Origin: Nitzschia sp. pyKryTriq1
Taxonomy: Eukaryota; Bacillariophyta; Bacillariophyceae; Bacillariales; Bacillariaceae
NCBI GenBank assembly: GCA_956465555.1
Contig: OY101123.1
Location: forward strand, 1,550,001-1,614,000
Length of the DNA stretch: 64,000 nt
Direction: 5' to 3'
The translations under genes were made by a program, and so were the position numbers. Below the pieces are notes generated by a model. The model saw only the letters and a list, made by a program, of their open reading frames with translations, was not told where the DNA came from and made no database searches. Below, in pieces: positions 50,719-60,624 of the stretch (positions within the stretch are counted from its first letter, which is position 1; every line of letters starts with the position of its first letter).

Positions 50719-51204
50719 CTAAGAAGGGGGCGTTAGTTTTTGATTTTTGTTGTTTGCTTTCTTCTCTACAGTCTCTTTCAGTGATTCATTCATCAACAGA
50801 TAGTTTCGTTTCAGAGTCTTGTATGGTAACCCTGATCCAAGCATTGGCAAGAGACCACCAAACTTTTCTTCATGAATCAGTTTCGTTTGCTTTTCCTCGT
50901 TGATTGACTCCAGTTGCATCGTATGATAACCCGAGAACAACCAGCCACCACCAACAGAACCTCGCCATGTCAAGAGATGTGATGATTCACTGACGGGGCC
51001 AAAGGCGAAATCAAACTCTTGCCACTTGTCATCTCCTTCGTATGATGCCATTAACTTTCCACGATTTCCCTCCACGGGGCGCTCGGTTGCCTTGAGCTTT
51101 GTCCACCGGTTCCATTCCCAGTCATCGATCGCTATCAGTTCTTTCCAGACAGCATCGATGGGTGCCTCTATAATCGTTTCGTGTGAAATGTTGTGCCGTG
51201 ACAT
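50719..51204 (-). CDS. SRPBCC (START/Bet v1-like) domain protein
   Basis: 161 residues, all one domain. The opening SHETIIEAPIDAVWKELIAI is typical of the polyketide-cyclase/dehydrase SRPBCC group, followed by DDWEWNRWTKLKATE, a central strand set (LLTWRGSVGGGWLFSG) and a C-terminal long helix (YKTLKRNYLLMNESLKETVE). These helix-grip folds bind hydrophobic ligands in a deep cavity. No targeting signal is seen, so it is probably cytosolic. The ligand is unknown. Head to head with the Sen54 gene, 455 bp apart. Confidence 0.8.
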   Translation of the reverse strand: MSRHNISHETIIEAPIDAVWKELIAIDDWEWNRWTKLKATERPVEGNRGKLMASYEGDDKWQEFDFAFGPVSESSHLLTWRGSVGGGWLFSGYHTMQLESINEEKQTKLIHEEKFGGLLPMLGSGLPYKTLKRNYLLMNESLKETVEKKANNKNQKLTPPS

Positions 51205-51659
51205 TTTTTGGACGAGGAGCAGCTTGAAAAAGTGAGACTTTCTTCGCCGAGATGCAGAGTGAACGACGAATCATCATCGTAGTCGTCGTCGCGTCTACTG
51301 TAAGGCTTCCAACGAACCTCTTGTATTTTTTAGACTAAGTCGTGTTTACAATTTAGTCGTATAAGTCAGCCCCCTCAAAATTGCCCCCAAAGCACGACAC
51401 ATAGATGAAGGGGTGAAGACGAGGATGCGATGGCACTTTCAAATCCAAAGCTCAGCGCCCGCGGCGCCACACAAAACCCAAACTGACAGAACAGAGACCG
51501 ACCCCAACACGATGATGATGCACTGAGGTGCTTTCTTGCTCCATCACAATCATCAGCATACTCGTAGATACTGTGCTGAACTGTTCGATCTTCGCTGAAG
51601 GACCCGTTCGGTGAGGGATGAAGACAGGGTGGTAGGATCTGGTCTGGCTGGCACGTGTA
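51205..51659. other. Divergent promoter region
   Basis: 455 bp between the SRPBCC and Sen54 genes. It has GTCGTCGTC and GATGATGATG trinucleotide stretches at about 51278-51292 and 51510-51520. No gene is seen. Confidence 0.45.
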
Positions 51660-52604
51660 ATGGAGACGAAGGATGCAAGCACTGGTGCTGCAGCCGATGC
51701 GCTGCCGTCGGAGCCCGGGAATTTTGCATCCCGTCCTGGTGGGGATGCTGACGAAGGTGTTCAGATCCGATGTTGTTTGGAGGGCGAACTTGGAATGTTT
51801 CGAGTTCTGGAAGCCAAAGGCAAGGCTCTTTCTTCAGGAGGGTTCGGGGTTTCCATGCCTCAAAGAAAGTCACAACCTGCCTTAGATGCCGACCAAACGG
51901 GCGGAGTTGGCGAGGAGGACAATAGTAAGGCTACTGCTTCAAGAGGTGCGAATGAGCATCTCTTTATTGAGGAAGTGTTGTTTTTACACGAACGTGGCTT
52001 GTTGGAATGTCTGGCTTTTCCGCCCACAAATAATACCGATGCAGCTACCGACCCATCCTGCTGCTGGGACACTGCTCAACTCTTTCGATTGCTACCTCAG
52101 TTGAACATGAGCGTCCCCATGTATTTGGTGTATCAACATTTGCGATCCCAGGACTTTCGAGTGCTTCGACATGATCCCAAGCGACTGGCATTGTTACAAC
52201 GGCAGCAAGAGTTACGATCCACACGAGAAAAGGACATGTCACTGCGTCAAGAGGCGACTGCTTTGCGCCACCAAGTACGATCATCCATCGCCCAAGCTCT
52301 TCCACCTTCTATAGACGATGACGATGATGATTCGGAGGAGGGACGACTCTTGACCATTGCTTGGGATGCTTACCAGCCCAATTCACAATTTGGAAAGACC
52401 CATCCTGGATTGCCCGATTTTTATGTGGCCGTGACTTACTACAACGAGTCTCATGTCCGATTTGCACAAATTGAAGAGTTGGTGGTGAATCATTGTCACG
52501 GAATTCCACTCAAGCTGGCAACGGTATCCGATTCTGGTACTGTGGTCATGTTTGGCGTTTCCAACATGGGTGTTCCGAGCATCCGCAACAATCATGTGGA
52601 TTGA
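51660..52604 (+). CDS. SEN54: tRNA-splicing endonuclease subunit Sen54
   Basis: 314 residues, no intron. Sen54 is a non-catalytic subunit of the heterotetrameric endonuclease that removes introns from pre-tRNAs in the nucleus. The N-terminal Sen54 domain is seen at about 95-185: FIEEVLFLHERGLLECLAF, WDTAQLFRLLPQ, and PMYLVYQHLRSQDFRVLRH, the last being the hallmark Y-x-V-Y-x-H-L-x3-G/D-Y/F pattern. An acidic linker (IDDDDDDSEE) leads to the C-terminal nuclease-like domain: WDAYQPNSQFGKTHPGLPDF and VAVTYYNE, matching the family's YKP...F-K-x3-P-x-P-x-F. The length is shorter than in animals or yeast. Confidence 0.85.
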   Translation: METKDASTGAAADALPSEPGNFASRPGGDADEGVQIRCCLEGELGMFRVLEAKGKALSSGGFGVSMPQRKSQPALDADQTGGVGEEDNSKATASRGANEHLFIEEVLFLHERGLLECLAFPPTNNTDAATDPSCCWDTAQLFRLLPQLNMSVPMYLVYQHLRSQDFRVLRHDPKRLALLQRQQELRSTREKDMSLRQEATALRHQVRSSIAQALPPSIDDDDDDSEEGRLLTIAWDAYQPNSQFGKTHPGLPDFYVAVTYYNESHVRFAQIEELVVNHCHGIPLKLATVSDSGTVVMFGVSNMGVPSIRNNHVD

Positions 52605-52924
52605 TGAACCGCCCTTCGGTTTCGTGTTCCACGAAACGTTTTCTTTTACAGCTTCCAATTAGCCTCCCAACAAAGCAGTCCGTGAACATTATGGTATCAC
52701 GCTCTCCTCCGCCATAAGATTTGAGATCAAAGACCTACTCATCGCAATCAGATGTGCAGAAGGAAACCTACTGTAGAGTGTCTAGTACTGTTAGACGATT
52801 TATGTGAACTACTTCGTAGGAGCCAGGTCAAAAAATTGCCACAAAACTTGGGAGATGCTTAGGGCCTTGGAGCCGTCAATCGATACTTTGAATAAATCTA
52901 GTGGAGACCACCGCACAGGCACTT
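52605..52924. other. Intergenic region between convergent genes
   Basis: 320 bp of 3' flanking sequence for the Sen54 and MFS genes; nothing else seen. Confidence 0.45.
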
Positions 52925-54568
52925 CTAGATGATATTGGCAGCAGGCTGTGGCAATTCTGTGTACTTTATGGGGTCGCCACTTCCACGGTTGCTACCGTCA
53001 TTATTGCCGAACTCGTCATCCCAGGGATGATCATCATCTCGATTCGTAATATAGTTCCAACATACCGTCAATAAGACGGGAGAGGAGATAGTCAGCAGGC
53101 CAATGATGAGCCACATTTTTTGTGAATGCCGTTCTCCTTCAATGGGACAATAGGTTTGCAGTAGAATTCCGCTCAACATTCCCACAGGCAACTTAGCCAA
53201 GAACAGTGGTGCATTCGATAACGCCATGTAGGTTCCTTCCCTTCCTTCTGGACACACACTCATGGCGTAATCATACAGGCGCGGCGACCAGATGGCTTCT
53301 CCAATGCTCAAGACTGTCACAAATACGATACACGCTCCAATGCTGGTTGAGAGCGCCAAGGCAAAGACACTGATGGCACTCACGTAAGACCCAAAGTGAA
53401 TCATGACCAACGGATCGACTATGCTCGTGGCGGCAGTGACTAGGGGAACTAGCACAATAATGAGTGCTGGATTGATGCTGTAAATAGTTCCCTTTGGAAC
53501 GCTTTCTCCAAATTCTCGAACCATGTACTTGGGCAGCGTCGCGTCCAAATGGCGGAAGATCATTCGAACATTGAGCGTAATCAAACACACCAACAAAAAG
53601 CGTCGAAAAGAAGGAGAAGTCAACGTCTCTTGCAAGATTTGTTCGAACGTTCCACCCTTAGGTGAAAAGATAGCCACACGGCCGGGACTATTCGGGATTG
53701 CGGCATTTGGGATTTCAACTTTGATTTCCCGAACGGTAAACGCAATAAGGCAGGCCGCCACGTTGGCTAGGATGCCCGTCATGATAATAGCACGATAGCT
53801 CGTCAGAGTCCATTCCCTGGGGAGCCCTTCCCTGTCCGTACCCGTATCCTCATCGTCAGGTCCTTTGTATCGAATTGTCAGAAGATCCACGATAGGTCCA
53901 CTGAGGAGGGCAGCGACATTCATGATGACATAAAATAATCCAAAGGCAAAACCTCGGGCCTCTTCTTTGGTATATCTTCGTATTCCAGTGGTGAGTACTG
54001 GTATTCCCAAACAATTTCCCAGTGGCAATGTGATGCAAATATGAACCAGTAGCATAGTTCGAGACGTGGTAAAGACAATACACGCTCGTGCCAGCAAACT
54101 CAAGCAAAATCCCAGTTGCAAGGACTTGGCGACTCCCAGATTATCCACAATCGTCCCAGTCAACAAGCCGTACAAAGTCACCAAGGCTCCCCATGCCCCA
54201 TACAAAGTCCCCGCTTGGACATCGGAAAATTCAAAATCGTTGCTCAAAAAGAGGGTAAAGATGATGGAAAAGCTGAAATAGGAGTAGGAATCCAAGAATT
54301 TGAGTGCGTACGCCTTGTAGAGTTCCGGGGGAGATCCTTTCAGGGACTGAAAGCCTGACAAAACTTGAGGAAGTAAAATGGACGGTCGCAAGGCTTGTCG
54401 CCAAGGGAACGACAACGACAAAGACGCGGTCTGCCGTGAGGAGAGACTTTCCAACAATATCGGTGGACCTTCCGAGTGGCGGTTGGATCGAGGAGTGCCA
54501 TCCTCCTCCTCCTCCTCCTCATCATCATCATGCTTCGGATCTACCAGAACATCGCGATACTTTCCCAT
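52925..54568 (-). CDS. Major facilitator superfamily transporter
   Basis: 547 residues, single exon. An acidic N-terminal tail (DDDEEEEEEDG) is followed by 12 predicted helices. The first helix pair has LYKAYALKFLDSYSYFSFSI and the loop after helix 2 has LTGTIVDNLGVAKSLQLG, the usual MFS G-x3-D-x2-G pattern. A second such signature is FGLFYVIMNVAALLSGPIVD, reminiscent of the POT/PTR group. The long central loop (about 245-330) contains EIKVEIPNAAIPNSPGRVAI. The C-terminal helices end with a polar tail (DDDHPWDDEFGNNDGSNRG). The substrate is unknown. Convergent with the Sen54 gene. Confidence 0.83.
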   Translation of the reverse strand: MGKYRDVLVDPKHDDDEEEEEEDGTPRSNRHSEGPPILLESLSSRQTASLSLSFPWRQALRPSILLPQVLSGFQSLKGSPPELYKAYALKFLDSYSYFSFSIIFTLFLSNDFEFSDVQAGTLYGAWGALVTLYGLLTGTIVDNLGVAKSLQLGFCLSLLARACIVFTTSRTMLLVHICITLPLGNCLGIPVLTTGIRRYTKEEARGFAFGLFYVIMNVAALLSGPIVDLLTIRYKGPDDEDTGTDREGLPREWTLTSYRAIIMTGILANVAACLIAFTVREIKVEIPNAAIPNSPGRVAIFSPKGGTFEQILQETLTSPSFRRFLLVCLITLNVRMIFRHLDATLPKYMVREFGESVPKGTIYSINPALIIVLVPLVTAATSIVDPLVMIHFGSYVSAISVFALALSTSIGACIVFVTVLSIGEAIWSPRLYDYAMSVCPEGREGTYMALSNAPLFLAKLPVGMLSGILLQTYCPIEGERHSQKMWLIIGLLTISSPVLLTVCWNYITNRDDDHPWDDEFGNNDGSNRGSGDPIKYTELPQPAANII

Positions 54569-55517
54569 GCTCTTGCAGCTCGATCAACTAGCTTTGAGTG
54601 GGATTCTGGTGTGCTGCTCTCCTAGCTAGCAGAGCACATGGGATGAGCAGTTTGTATTATCACCACGTTAACCTAGCTACGTGCAACTCCCAACTCTACA
54701 CCGCATGCACCCGCCGCCATGATTTTCATTCGTAATGTGTTGGAAAGATTTAATCCAATGAGTCGTCTTCGTCGTCTTTTGCGCACGGCTATGGTATGTC
54801 GAGCCTTCTCGCGACGCGAGGCTCCGAATCCCTTTTGTAGTTTCTACTAGGCTCTCGAACCCCTAACGCCTGCCCTTCGTTCCGGTGGGCTAGTGGTAGT
54901 GTGTAATGAAGGTATTAGTACTAGTCCTTGTTGACGATATTGCCTCCGTTGATGGATCGGACACATTTATTGAGCGAAAGTAAAATCAAAGGCTTGATGT
55001 TATATTGGCAGGAGATACCAAAAAGCTCCAGAGGATCCGTGTCCTTATCTTCCAGAAGTTTGTCACACTCGTCAATCGATCCCGTGTAGACGGGCTTCTT
55101 CTTCGAGAAAACTTCAGAACATATCGCGCCAAAAAGATCATAGTCGTCGTCATTATTTCACTCGCGTTGTGCGCGATAATGTCTGTCCTTCGTCCAAAAT
55201 TTTGACCCATTCGACCTCTGAAAACTCGAAACACCTTGGGCGCTCGGAAGCATCGAGAGAATGATGACCGCGTGACACGTGACACATCGCACACCTAAGA
55301 GTTATTCTCCCTCCTCTCCAATCCTCTCTAAGAGTGAGTAGAGTAGAGCTTGCTTCACTATCCAAGACCACGCCCGTGTCGATTTCCAAGCCAAGAATTC
55401 TCATGAGCTGTGTTCTCGAGCCTTCCTCTATACTAGAGTAGTACTAGACGACAAATCTGCCCTAGCTACTCTAGAGAGAGTGGATTGCGAACCTGGAACC
55501 CAACGACGGAAATTATC
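54569..55517. other. Intergenic region with a broken coding fragment
   Basis: 950 bp between divergent MFS and Golgi-type genes. The minus strand of about 54934-55404 reads like interrupted coding sequence, listed separately. CTAGCTAG and CTACTAG words occur at about 54622-54635 and 55430-55475. Confidence 0.45.
54934..55404 (-). pseudogene. Broken coding fragment, unknown family
   Basis: Two stretches with clear protein character follow one another on the minus strand in different frames: one contains CFEFSEVEWVKILDEGQTLS, the next DLFGAICSEVFSKKKPVYTG, then DPLELFGISCQYNIKPLILL and LNKCVRSINGG. The pieces do not form one open frame and lack a start codon, so this looks like the remnant of a lost gene or paralogue, with at least one break. 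I do not recognise the family. An unusual spliced gene is an alternative. Confidence 0.35.
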
Positions 55518-57122
55518 ATGGCGATGATGACTTCGCGCCCCATTCTTCTTTTCGGATTTCTGTTGGTTATTGTCTTGGTTGCTCAGTTGCAAAACCAGAG
55601 CCAGCTCGACTCTATCCGTCCCTTCTTTTTGGGGTTTTCAGGAACCAACGAAAACTACGCCGCAGCATCTTCCTACTACACCTGTCCGTTTCGAAATCAT
55701 TCTCGATACTACGGATTGACTGACGATGCCTATCCACCCTCTTTTCTACGAAGCGCATTTTACATGCATGGAAAGCCTCCTACTTTGCTTCCACTCGCTT
55801 CTACGTCTACGAAAATATGTTACCGACCTTCCCTGCTTCACTTGCAGCTCAAGATTCAGAATCTAACCACGGGTCGACCCGACATATTGCCGCTGACTCA
55901 ACCATTGATGGATGGAACCAATCCGACCTTGGTATCACTCCATCGACTTCGAAGAGAATTATCTCCAACATCCTTGGAAACCTTTCAGTATTTGTGGCAA
56001 CAGTTTCCGACAGCCGCTTACCTCGTTTCCAACACCTTCAAGAGCGCCAATCAATGCAACTATGACTTTGCCAAAAAAAAGAAGGACAAGCATAGTAAAA
56101 AAGAATATGTGGTAACCGATGGGAATCGTCCTCCAGGACGACAGCATCGAAATGAAGTGGACCTGATACTAGTCGATGCGCAATTTCGAACACTGTGGCA
56201 AACCACCATTAGGAGTCGTCGTCATAACAACACCTCCTTTTCGGCGGATGACGCCCGCTTGTTGGTACACAATGGAGATATCTTTTTGACTTTTAAACGT
56301 TACAAGGACCACGGAGGCAATGGTGCGGCCTTGTATTTAGCGCAACTTGGAGGGATTGTTCGTGATGATATGGAGGGTGCGCGGTCACTTCAAGTCCACG
56401 CGGTCCGAGAGTGGGCGATGTGCTGCGGACGAAATTTCATGGCCTTGTCCTCGTCGGAAAAGCATGATGGTTCGAAGAACAACAAGAAGCGGTCTTCCAC
56501 ATCAAATATACTGTCTTTTATGACGTGGCCCGATCCTATTTGGGTTCAATCCTTGGATACTGCTACTCCTACGCCTCATAAGGATGATTTATCGACAGTC
56601 GTTTCGATTGGATTTGACGCCCCGTCTGTGTCAAGCCAAAATGCCATGGGCAAGACCTCCAAATTTCATGGGACCAGTGGATTCTTGCTCTACCTACCAG
56701 ATACCCGTGAATATTTGGGTATTGGGCACCTTCATCGTGAACGAAAATGGGCCAAGGATTCTCGGATGGACGCCCGATTTGGACACCATTACACCCATGC
56801 ATTTTTTACCATGACCAGCGAGCCTCCCTATCAGTTGACACGCTTGTCTGCAGAATTTCTCTTTCCGAGTACTACCGATCCGAAGGACGCGGATATCATT
56901 CAATTTGCCAGTGGCCTAGAATGGGCGCAAGGTGGTGACGATGACCGACGACAAATTGTGATTGCGTATGGTATTAACGACTGTGAAGGTGCGGTGGTAC
57001 ACGTCGATTGGGAAACAGTCCAAGGGCTCTTGCTTCCGGTTCCAAAGGGATCTCAAGTTGTTCATACTATTGCCAACATGACTCGGGAGGCCTTTCAACA
57101 ACCCATTGAGAAACACACATAG
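55518..57122 (+). CDS. Type II membrane protein with probable beta-propeller lumenal domain
   Basis: 534 residues from the first ATG (55518). An N-terminal signal anchor (PILLFGFLLVIVLVAQL, about 7-23) predicts Golgi or ER location with a lumenal C-terminal domain. The domain contains EVDLILVDAQFRTLWQTTIR, LLVHNGDIFLTFKRY, a glycine-rich strand ending GTSGFLLYLPDTREYLGIGH, then LHRERKW, FGHHYTHAFFTM and IVIAYGINDCEGAVVHVDWE. Repeated strand-turn patterns with the HLHRE and HHYTHAF motifs recall five-bladed propellers of GH130-like or beta-mannosyltransferase-like proteins. This is a resemblance, not an assignment. It may modify glycans in the secretory pathway. Confidence 0.65.
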   Translation: MAMMTSRPILLFGFLLVIVLVAQLQNQSQLDSIRPFFLGFSGTNENYAAASSYYTCPFRNHSRYYGLTDDAYPPSFLRSAFYMHGKPPTLLPLASTSTKICYRPSLLHLQLKIQNLTTGRPDILPLTQPLMDGTNPTLVSLHRLRRELSPTSLETFQYLWQQFPTAAYLVSNTFKSANQCNYDFAKKKKDKHSKKEYVVTDGNRPPGRQHRNEVDLILVDAQFRTLWQTTIRSRRHNNTSFSADDARLLVHNGDIFLTFKRYKDHGGNGAALYLAQLGGIVRDDMEGARSLQVHAVREWAMCCGRNFMALSSSEKHDGSKNNKKRSSTSNILSFMTWPDPIWVQSLDTATPTPHKDDLSTVVSIGFDAPSVSSQNAMGKTSKFHGTSGFLLYLPDTREYLGIGHLHRERKWAKDSRMDARFGHHYTHAFFTMTSEPPYQLTRLSAEFLFPSTTDPKDADIIQFASGLEWAQGGDDDRRQIVIAYGINDCEGAVVHVDWETVQGLLLPVPKGSQVVHTIANMTREAFQQPIEKHT

Positions 57123-57312
57123 TGTGTGTGTGCGCGCCTTTCACAGCATAACTATTTTCTCTACTAGTGTGGGATTCGAAAGGCTGTGACATGTTTCTAC
57201 GATGGACACGGTTGGATGAGTAACGCTTTGCTCTACTAGAGAGTATTATTTATTGCAACATATGAAGAGAGAAAGAATGCAGGTTTCATATACAATGAAT
57301 CTACCGCCCAGG

Positions 57313-58566
57313 TTAGAGTTTGCACTCCTTGCATTCCTCTTTGCCGAAATATTTGACAAGCACGTTGTTATAGATGAAACAACCAACGCAGAAGCCTGCA
57401 TTACCTTCGAGCCAAGTGGCAACATTACAGGTGATAGCTACGGCCGCGACGGCTGGTTTGTAGGAGCTTCCAAGCTCCTCGCGAAATTGAATTAGGGTGA
57501 AACATGTCACAGCAAGGGACAGGCCGATGAGCCACGCAAAGCGCTTGGGTCCGGCAGGTTTCCAAAGGGGGGCAGGTTGCAATGCAATGGCCAGCAACGT
57601 TCCGATCCACCCCAAAGGAGCAAAGGGAGTCAACCCAAAGACCATACTGGTAACAAACTCCCAGGTGACGATTCCGAAGATGACCTTGGCCAAGGTTTGA
57701 TCTCTCATATGGAAGATGTTCATGATAGCAAGCCATGTGATGATGTTCAACAGGCCAGCCCTCATCCTCACAGCATGCTCGTCCATATACATGTCGTTTG
57801 GATGGACGTCCGAAACGTTCTTATGGCCAAGTTGCCACCAATGGCCATAACGCCCATGGATCCAGATACGATCACATGCGCTGATTGGGCCAGCCTGCTT
57901 CTTCTCAATCGAGCCCCAAGGAAAGTTCTCGCACTTGGGATCCTGTTCCAAGATTTCACGCGCATTGCTGTAGACGTGAGGCGCCTCTTTGAAAAAATCA
58001 GCGTTACGAAGAATCATCAAGGCTGGAATAGTTTTGAGGCCGAAGAGATCGCGCATCTGGGCAGTTTTGCTGGTATCATACTGCATAACATCGAGCCCTT
58101 GTACTTTTCCACAGCTGATGTGAAAGTTTTCTAGGTCGCGATCGTTGCTAACAAAAATGACCTTGCATTTCTTTCCCTCAAAGAACGGTTTTGCTGCAAT
58201 GACGCTTGGAGCAAACTTCTTGCAGAAGGGACAGTAGTTGGCTCCAAAGAAGATGGCAATATAGTCGTATCCCTGGAAGAATGTTTCGACGGGTTCGCTT
58301 TTGGTGGGAACGACGGCTTTTTCAGCGGGGGGCTTCTCCCTGGACTCCTCCACACCCTGCTCCACGTCGGGTTGCTCCAAGTCTTTCTCAGGATCACTGT
58401 TCAAGAGGATATGATCCCCGAACAGTTTGATTCTCCAGTCAGTGTTGGACATGTTGGATATGGTTGTGGTGGTGTTGCTGATAGTGTTGCTGTTGGTGAT
58501 GTTTCGGTCTGATGCTTTTGATTTTATGAGCTTCATTCGAAACCTCAATAAATGTTCACGAGCCAT
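57313..58566 (-). CDS. Nucleoredoxin-like thioredoxin domain fused to a DUF4395 membrane domain
   Basis: 417 residues. After an Asn/Thr-rich and acidic head, residues about 90-210 form a tryparedoxin/nucleoredoxin-type thioredoxin fold: IFFGANYCPFCKKFAPSV with Cys 112 and 115, KVIFVSNDRDLENF, and the cis-proline segment IPALMILR. The C-terminal half matches DUF4395, a membrane domain better known from bacteria: MDEHAVRMRAGLLNIITWLA, EFVTSMVFGLTPFAPLGWIG, and EGNAGFCVGCFIYNNVLV with a Cys pair (FCVGC), then a Cys-rich tail (CKECKL). A soluble thiol oxidoreductase is thus tied to a membrane domain with its own Cys pair, suggesting electron transfer across or at a membrane. The start is the first ATG; later Mets exist. 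Confidence 0.85.
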   Translation of the reverse strand: MAREHLLRFRMKLIKSKASDRNITNSNTISNTTTTISNMSNTDWRIKLFGDHILLNSDPEKDLEQPDVEQGVEESREKPPAEKAVVPTKSEPVETFFQGYDYIAIFFGANYCPFCKKFAPSVIAAKPFFEGKKCKVIFVSNDRDLENFHISCGKVQGLDVMQYDTSKTAQMRDLFGLKTIPALMILRNADFFKEAPHVYSNAREILEQDPKCENFPWGSIEKKQAGPISACDRIWIHGRYGHWWQLGHKNVSDVHPNDMYMDEHAVRMRAGLLNIITWLAIMNIFHMRDQTLAKVIFGIVTWEFVTSMVFGLTPFAPLGWIGTLLAIALQPAPLWKPAGPKRFAWLIGLSLAVTCFTLIQFREELGSSYKPAVAAVAITCNVATWLEGNAGFCVGCFIYNNVLVKYFGKEECKECKL

Positions 58567-59549
58567 CAGGCTTCTGATATCGGATCAATGGAGATCACGA
58601 TCGAATGTGATGATAGTTCCTCGCGGCTCTATTTGGATTTTGATATCATCGGACTAGGCTTGATGTGAGGCTCTATTATGTGGATGGACCGGGAAATTAT
58701 TTGTGGTAGTAGAACATGAACGAAGGATGCGAGACAAAAGACATGTTGGCGAACGGAAGAATAATAACAAGCGAGGCGAAACAACGCGAACCCCAGCGCC
58801 CTTGAGGCTTTTTCGATCAACAATCAACACAGACTTTCGGAGAAAATAGTGTCATCAAAAGTAGTCTTCTGTGCTATTTGTGCGATTCTGCCCACCAGGA
58901 ACTACCGCACTTGTGCGGTACATGAGTTCCCGTACCTGGTACCGTAGCCAGGGATCAATAAATCTGACCGTAGCCACATGCGATCGCCGTACTCGCAATA
59001 AAATCAGTGAAAAGCCCGCGCGATTGGTGCACACGCGCGCTGGCCATCCATGGCCCGCCACATTATTTCTTCTAGAGGATTTCCGTGATAACACTCAGAG
59101 CGTAGAGCCTTCGTAGCTCGTACTCTGATGAATCCGATGACGTACAGACGAGGTGTCCAGTCTCGTTGCACTTCGGTCAGATCCAGCAGTAGAGATTAAC
59201 TACTAGTAGATAGCGATGAGCGATGACAAATTCCAGTAATGAAATATTATGAGCTTTACATCATCTAGGAATGAAATGGTTTCGAAGGGGAAGAGCAAAC
59301 ATCTTGGATCCAGGATATGCTTCAAGATTAGGATACTTCACCAAGATGCAACAGAGAGAGGATAGTAGAGGCAGCTGGAATGATCAATGACGAGCTGCGT
59401 TCGAGCCAAAATTGATGGACTGGCAATGACGACTCGAATGATCGACAAAAATCTGGTGGACAGACAGACCATGTCGCATCCGTTGGATGGGCTCGCGCGC
59501 CTCGACTATAACTAGTACCTCTACTATTCTGTTCTAATAAGAGTCCTGG
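58567..59549. other. Intergenic region
   Basis: Nearly 1 kb upstream of the thioredoxin-DUF4395 gene. It has a GTACCTGGTACC cluster near 58932-58945 and CTACTAGTAG words near 59200. No supported gene. Confidence 0.45.
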
Positions 59550-60202
59550 TTTGCAATGTGTTGGACGAGCAAATCCTTGCACTTCTACGAGAAGAAATGC
59601 TAAGCAAGAAGGATGTCGTTGGACACGATTTCGTGTTCAGCAGCCAGGTGGAAAGACATGTTTTCACGGAGGCCAAAAAGCCTGGAGTGAAAGGCGCGCA
59701 TTGATTTCCCCCATCAACCGGTTCTGTCCGGATTCATAGACGCCTTACGCGAACTCATGACCTGGCGGCAAAAGTGCTACACTGATGTAGCACTTATCCA
59801 ACAGCTAGATACTTCCATTGACCAATCCCAGGTAAAACTACAACGGGATTCAATTCCTATGACGTTTATAGTGCGCAAAGTGATGAACCGCAGTGGCCTG
59901 TGGGGATTTTCTTTGCCCTTGAGCCAAGGAATATAACACTTCGAATCAAAGAGACTCACAGAGGTCGTGGGCGGTCTCCAAAGCCAAAAAACATGACAGT
60001 ACCTGCAAAGAGCATACTCTTGATTGACCCTTGCTTATTTTGGCATGCTACGAAGAAATGGAAAGGCGGAGAGCCAAAACCCCCACCGAGAGTCAAAATT
60101 CACCTCCATGGACTCTTTGAGATGAAGACAGGTCGAGAACCTGAGGTGGATGAAGAAGAGGAAGATGATCAGGAGGAGGAAGAGAAATCGGACACCAAAT
60201 GA
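59550..60202 (+). pseudogene. Broken gene of unknown family
   Basis: Coding-like sequence continues across about 650 bp, but in three successive frames, with about two breaks: DEQILALLREEMLSKKDVVG, then FPHQPVLSGFIDALRELMTW, then PQWPVGIFFALEPRNITLRI and MTVPAKSILLIDPCLFWHAT. The last stretch, with LLIDP and LFWHAT, faintly recalls the metal-binding end of 2-oxoglutarate dioxygenases. It ends in an acidic tail. A short-intron gene is an alternative, but no clean splice pairs join the pieces. The final open piece has an ATG-less start. Confidence 0.35.
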
Positions 60203-60624
60203 TGAGAGGAAGACAGCAATGAATTGATATCGATCCAACGAGAAGTGGATTGATCTTTCGGATCGACGATGATGCGATGCATGCATGGATGAGCAAGGGA
60301 AGTTCTCCTCAAATAAGCAAATAATATGAAAAGACATTTCTTTACGTAATGGATTCGAAAATTTCGACTCATATGGAACTAAGAAAAGCATCTCCACGTT
60401 GCAAGCTCCTTGTCAACGTGAGAAATAGTTCCATTTGGGCAACTGTCAAAAGAAGTGGGTTCACCAAATACCCCAACAGCGAAACAATTCAAGCCTTTGG
60501 GTCTAAGCAATCAATGGGTGGTGGTCTTCTGGATCAACAACTCGTCTCCCCCGGCTCATCACTCATCACTATCTGTTACATCCTCCACCCATCATGTCGA
60601 ACCGCCAAGCAAAACATCCTTCTT

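Noticed and set aside
54888-54915. tRNA A-box-like word (gtgggctagtggtag)
   Set aside because: No B-box at the right distance on either strand and no acceptor stem.
58629-58823. 64-residue minus-strand ORF upstream of the thioredoxin-DUF4395 gene
   Set aside because: Not in a position to splice cleanly to the gene and no signal or domain.
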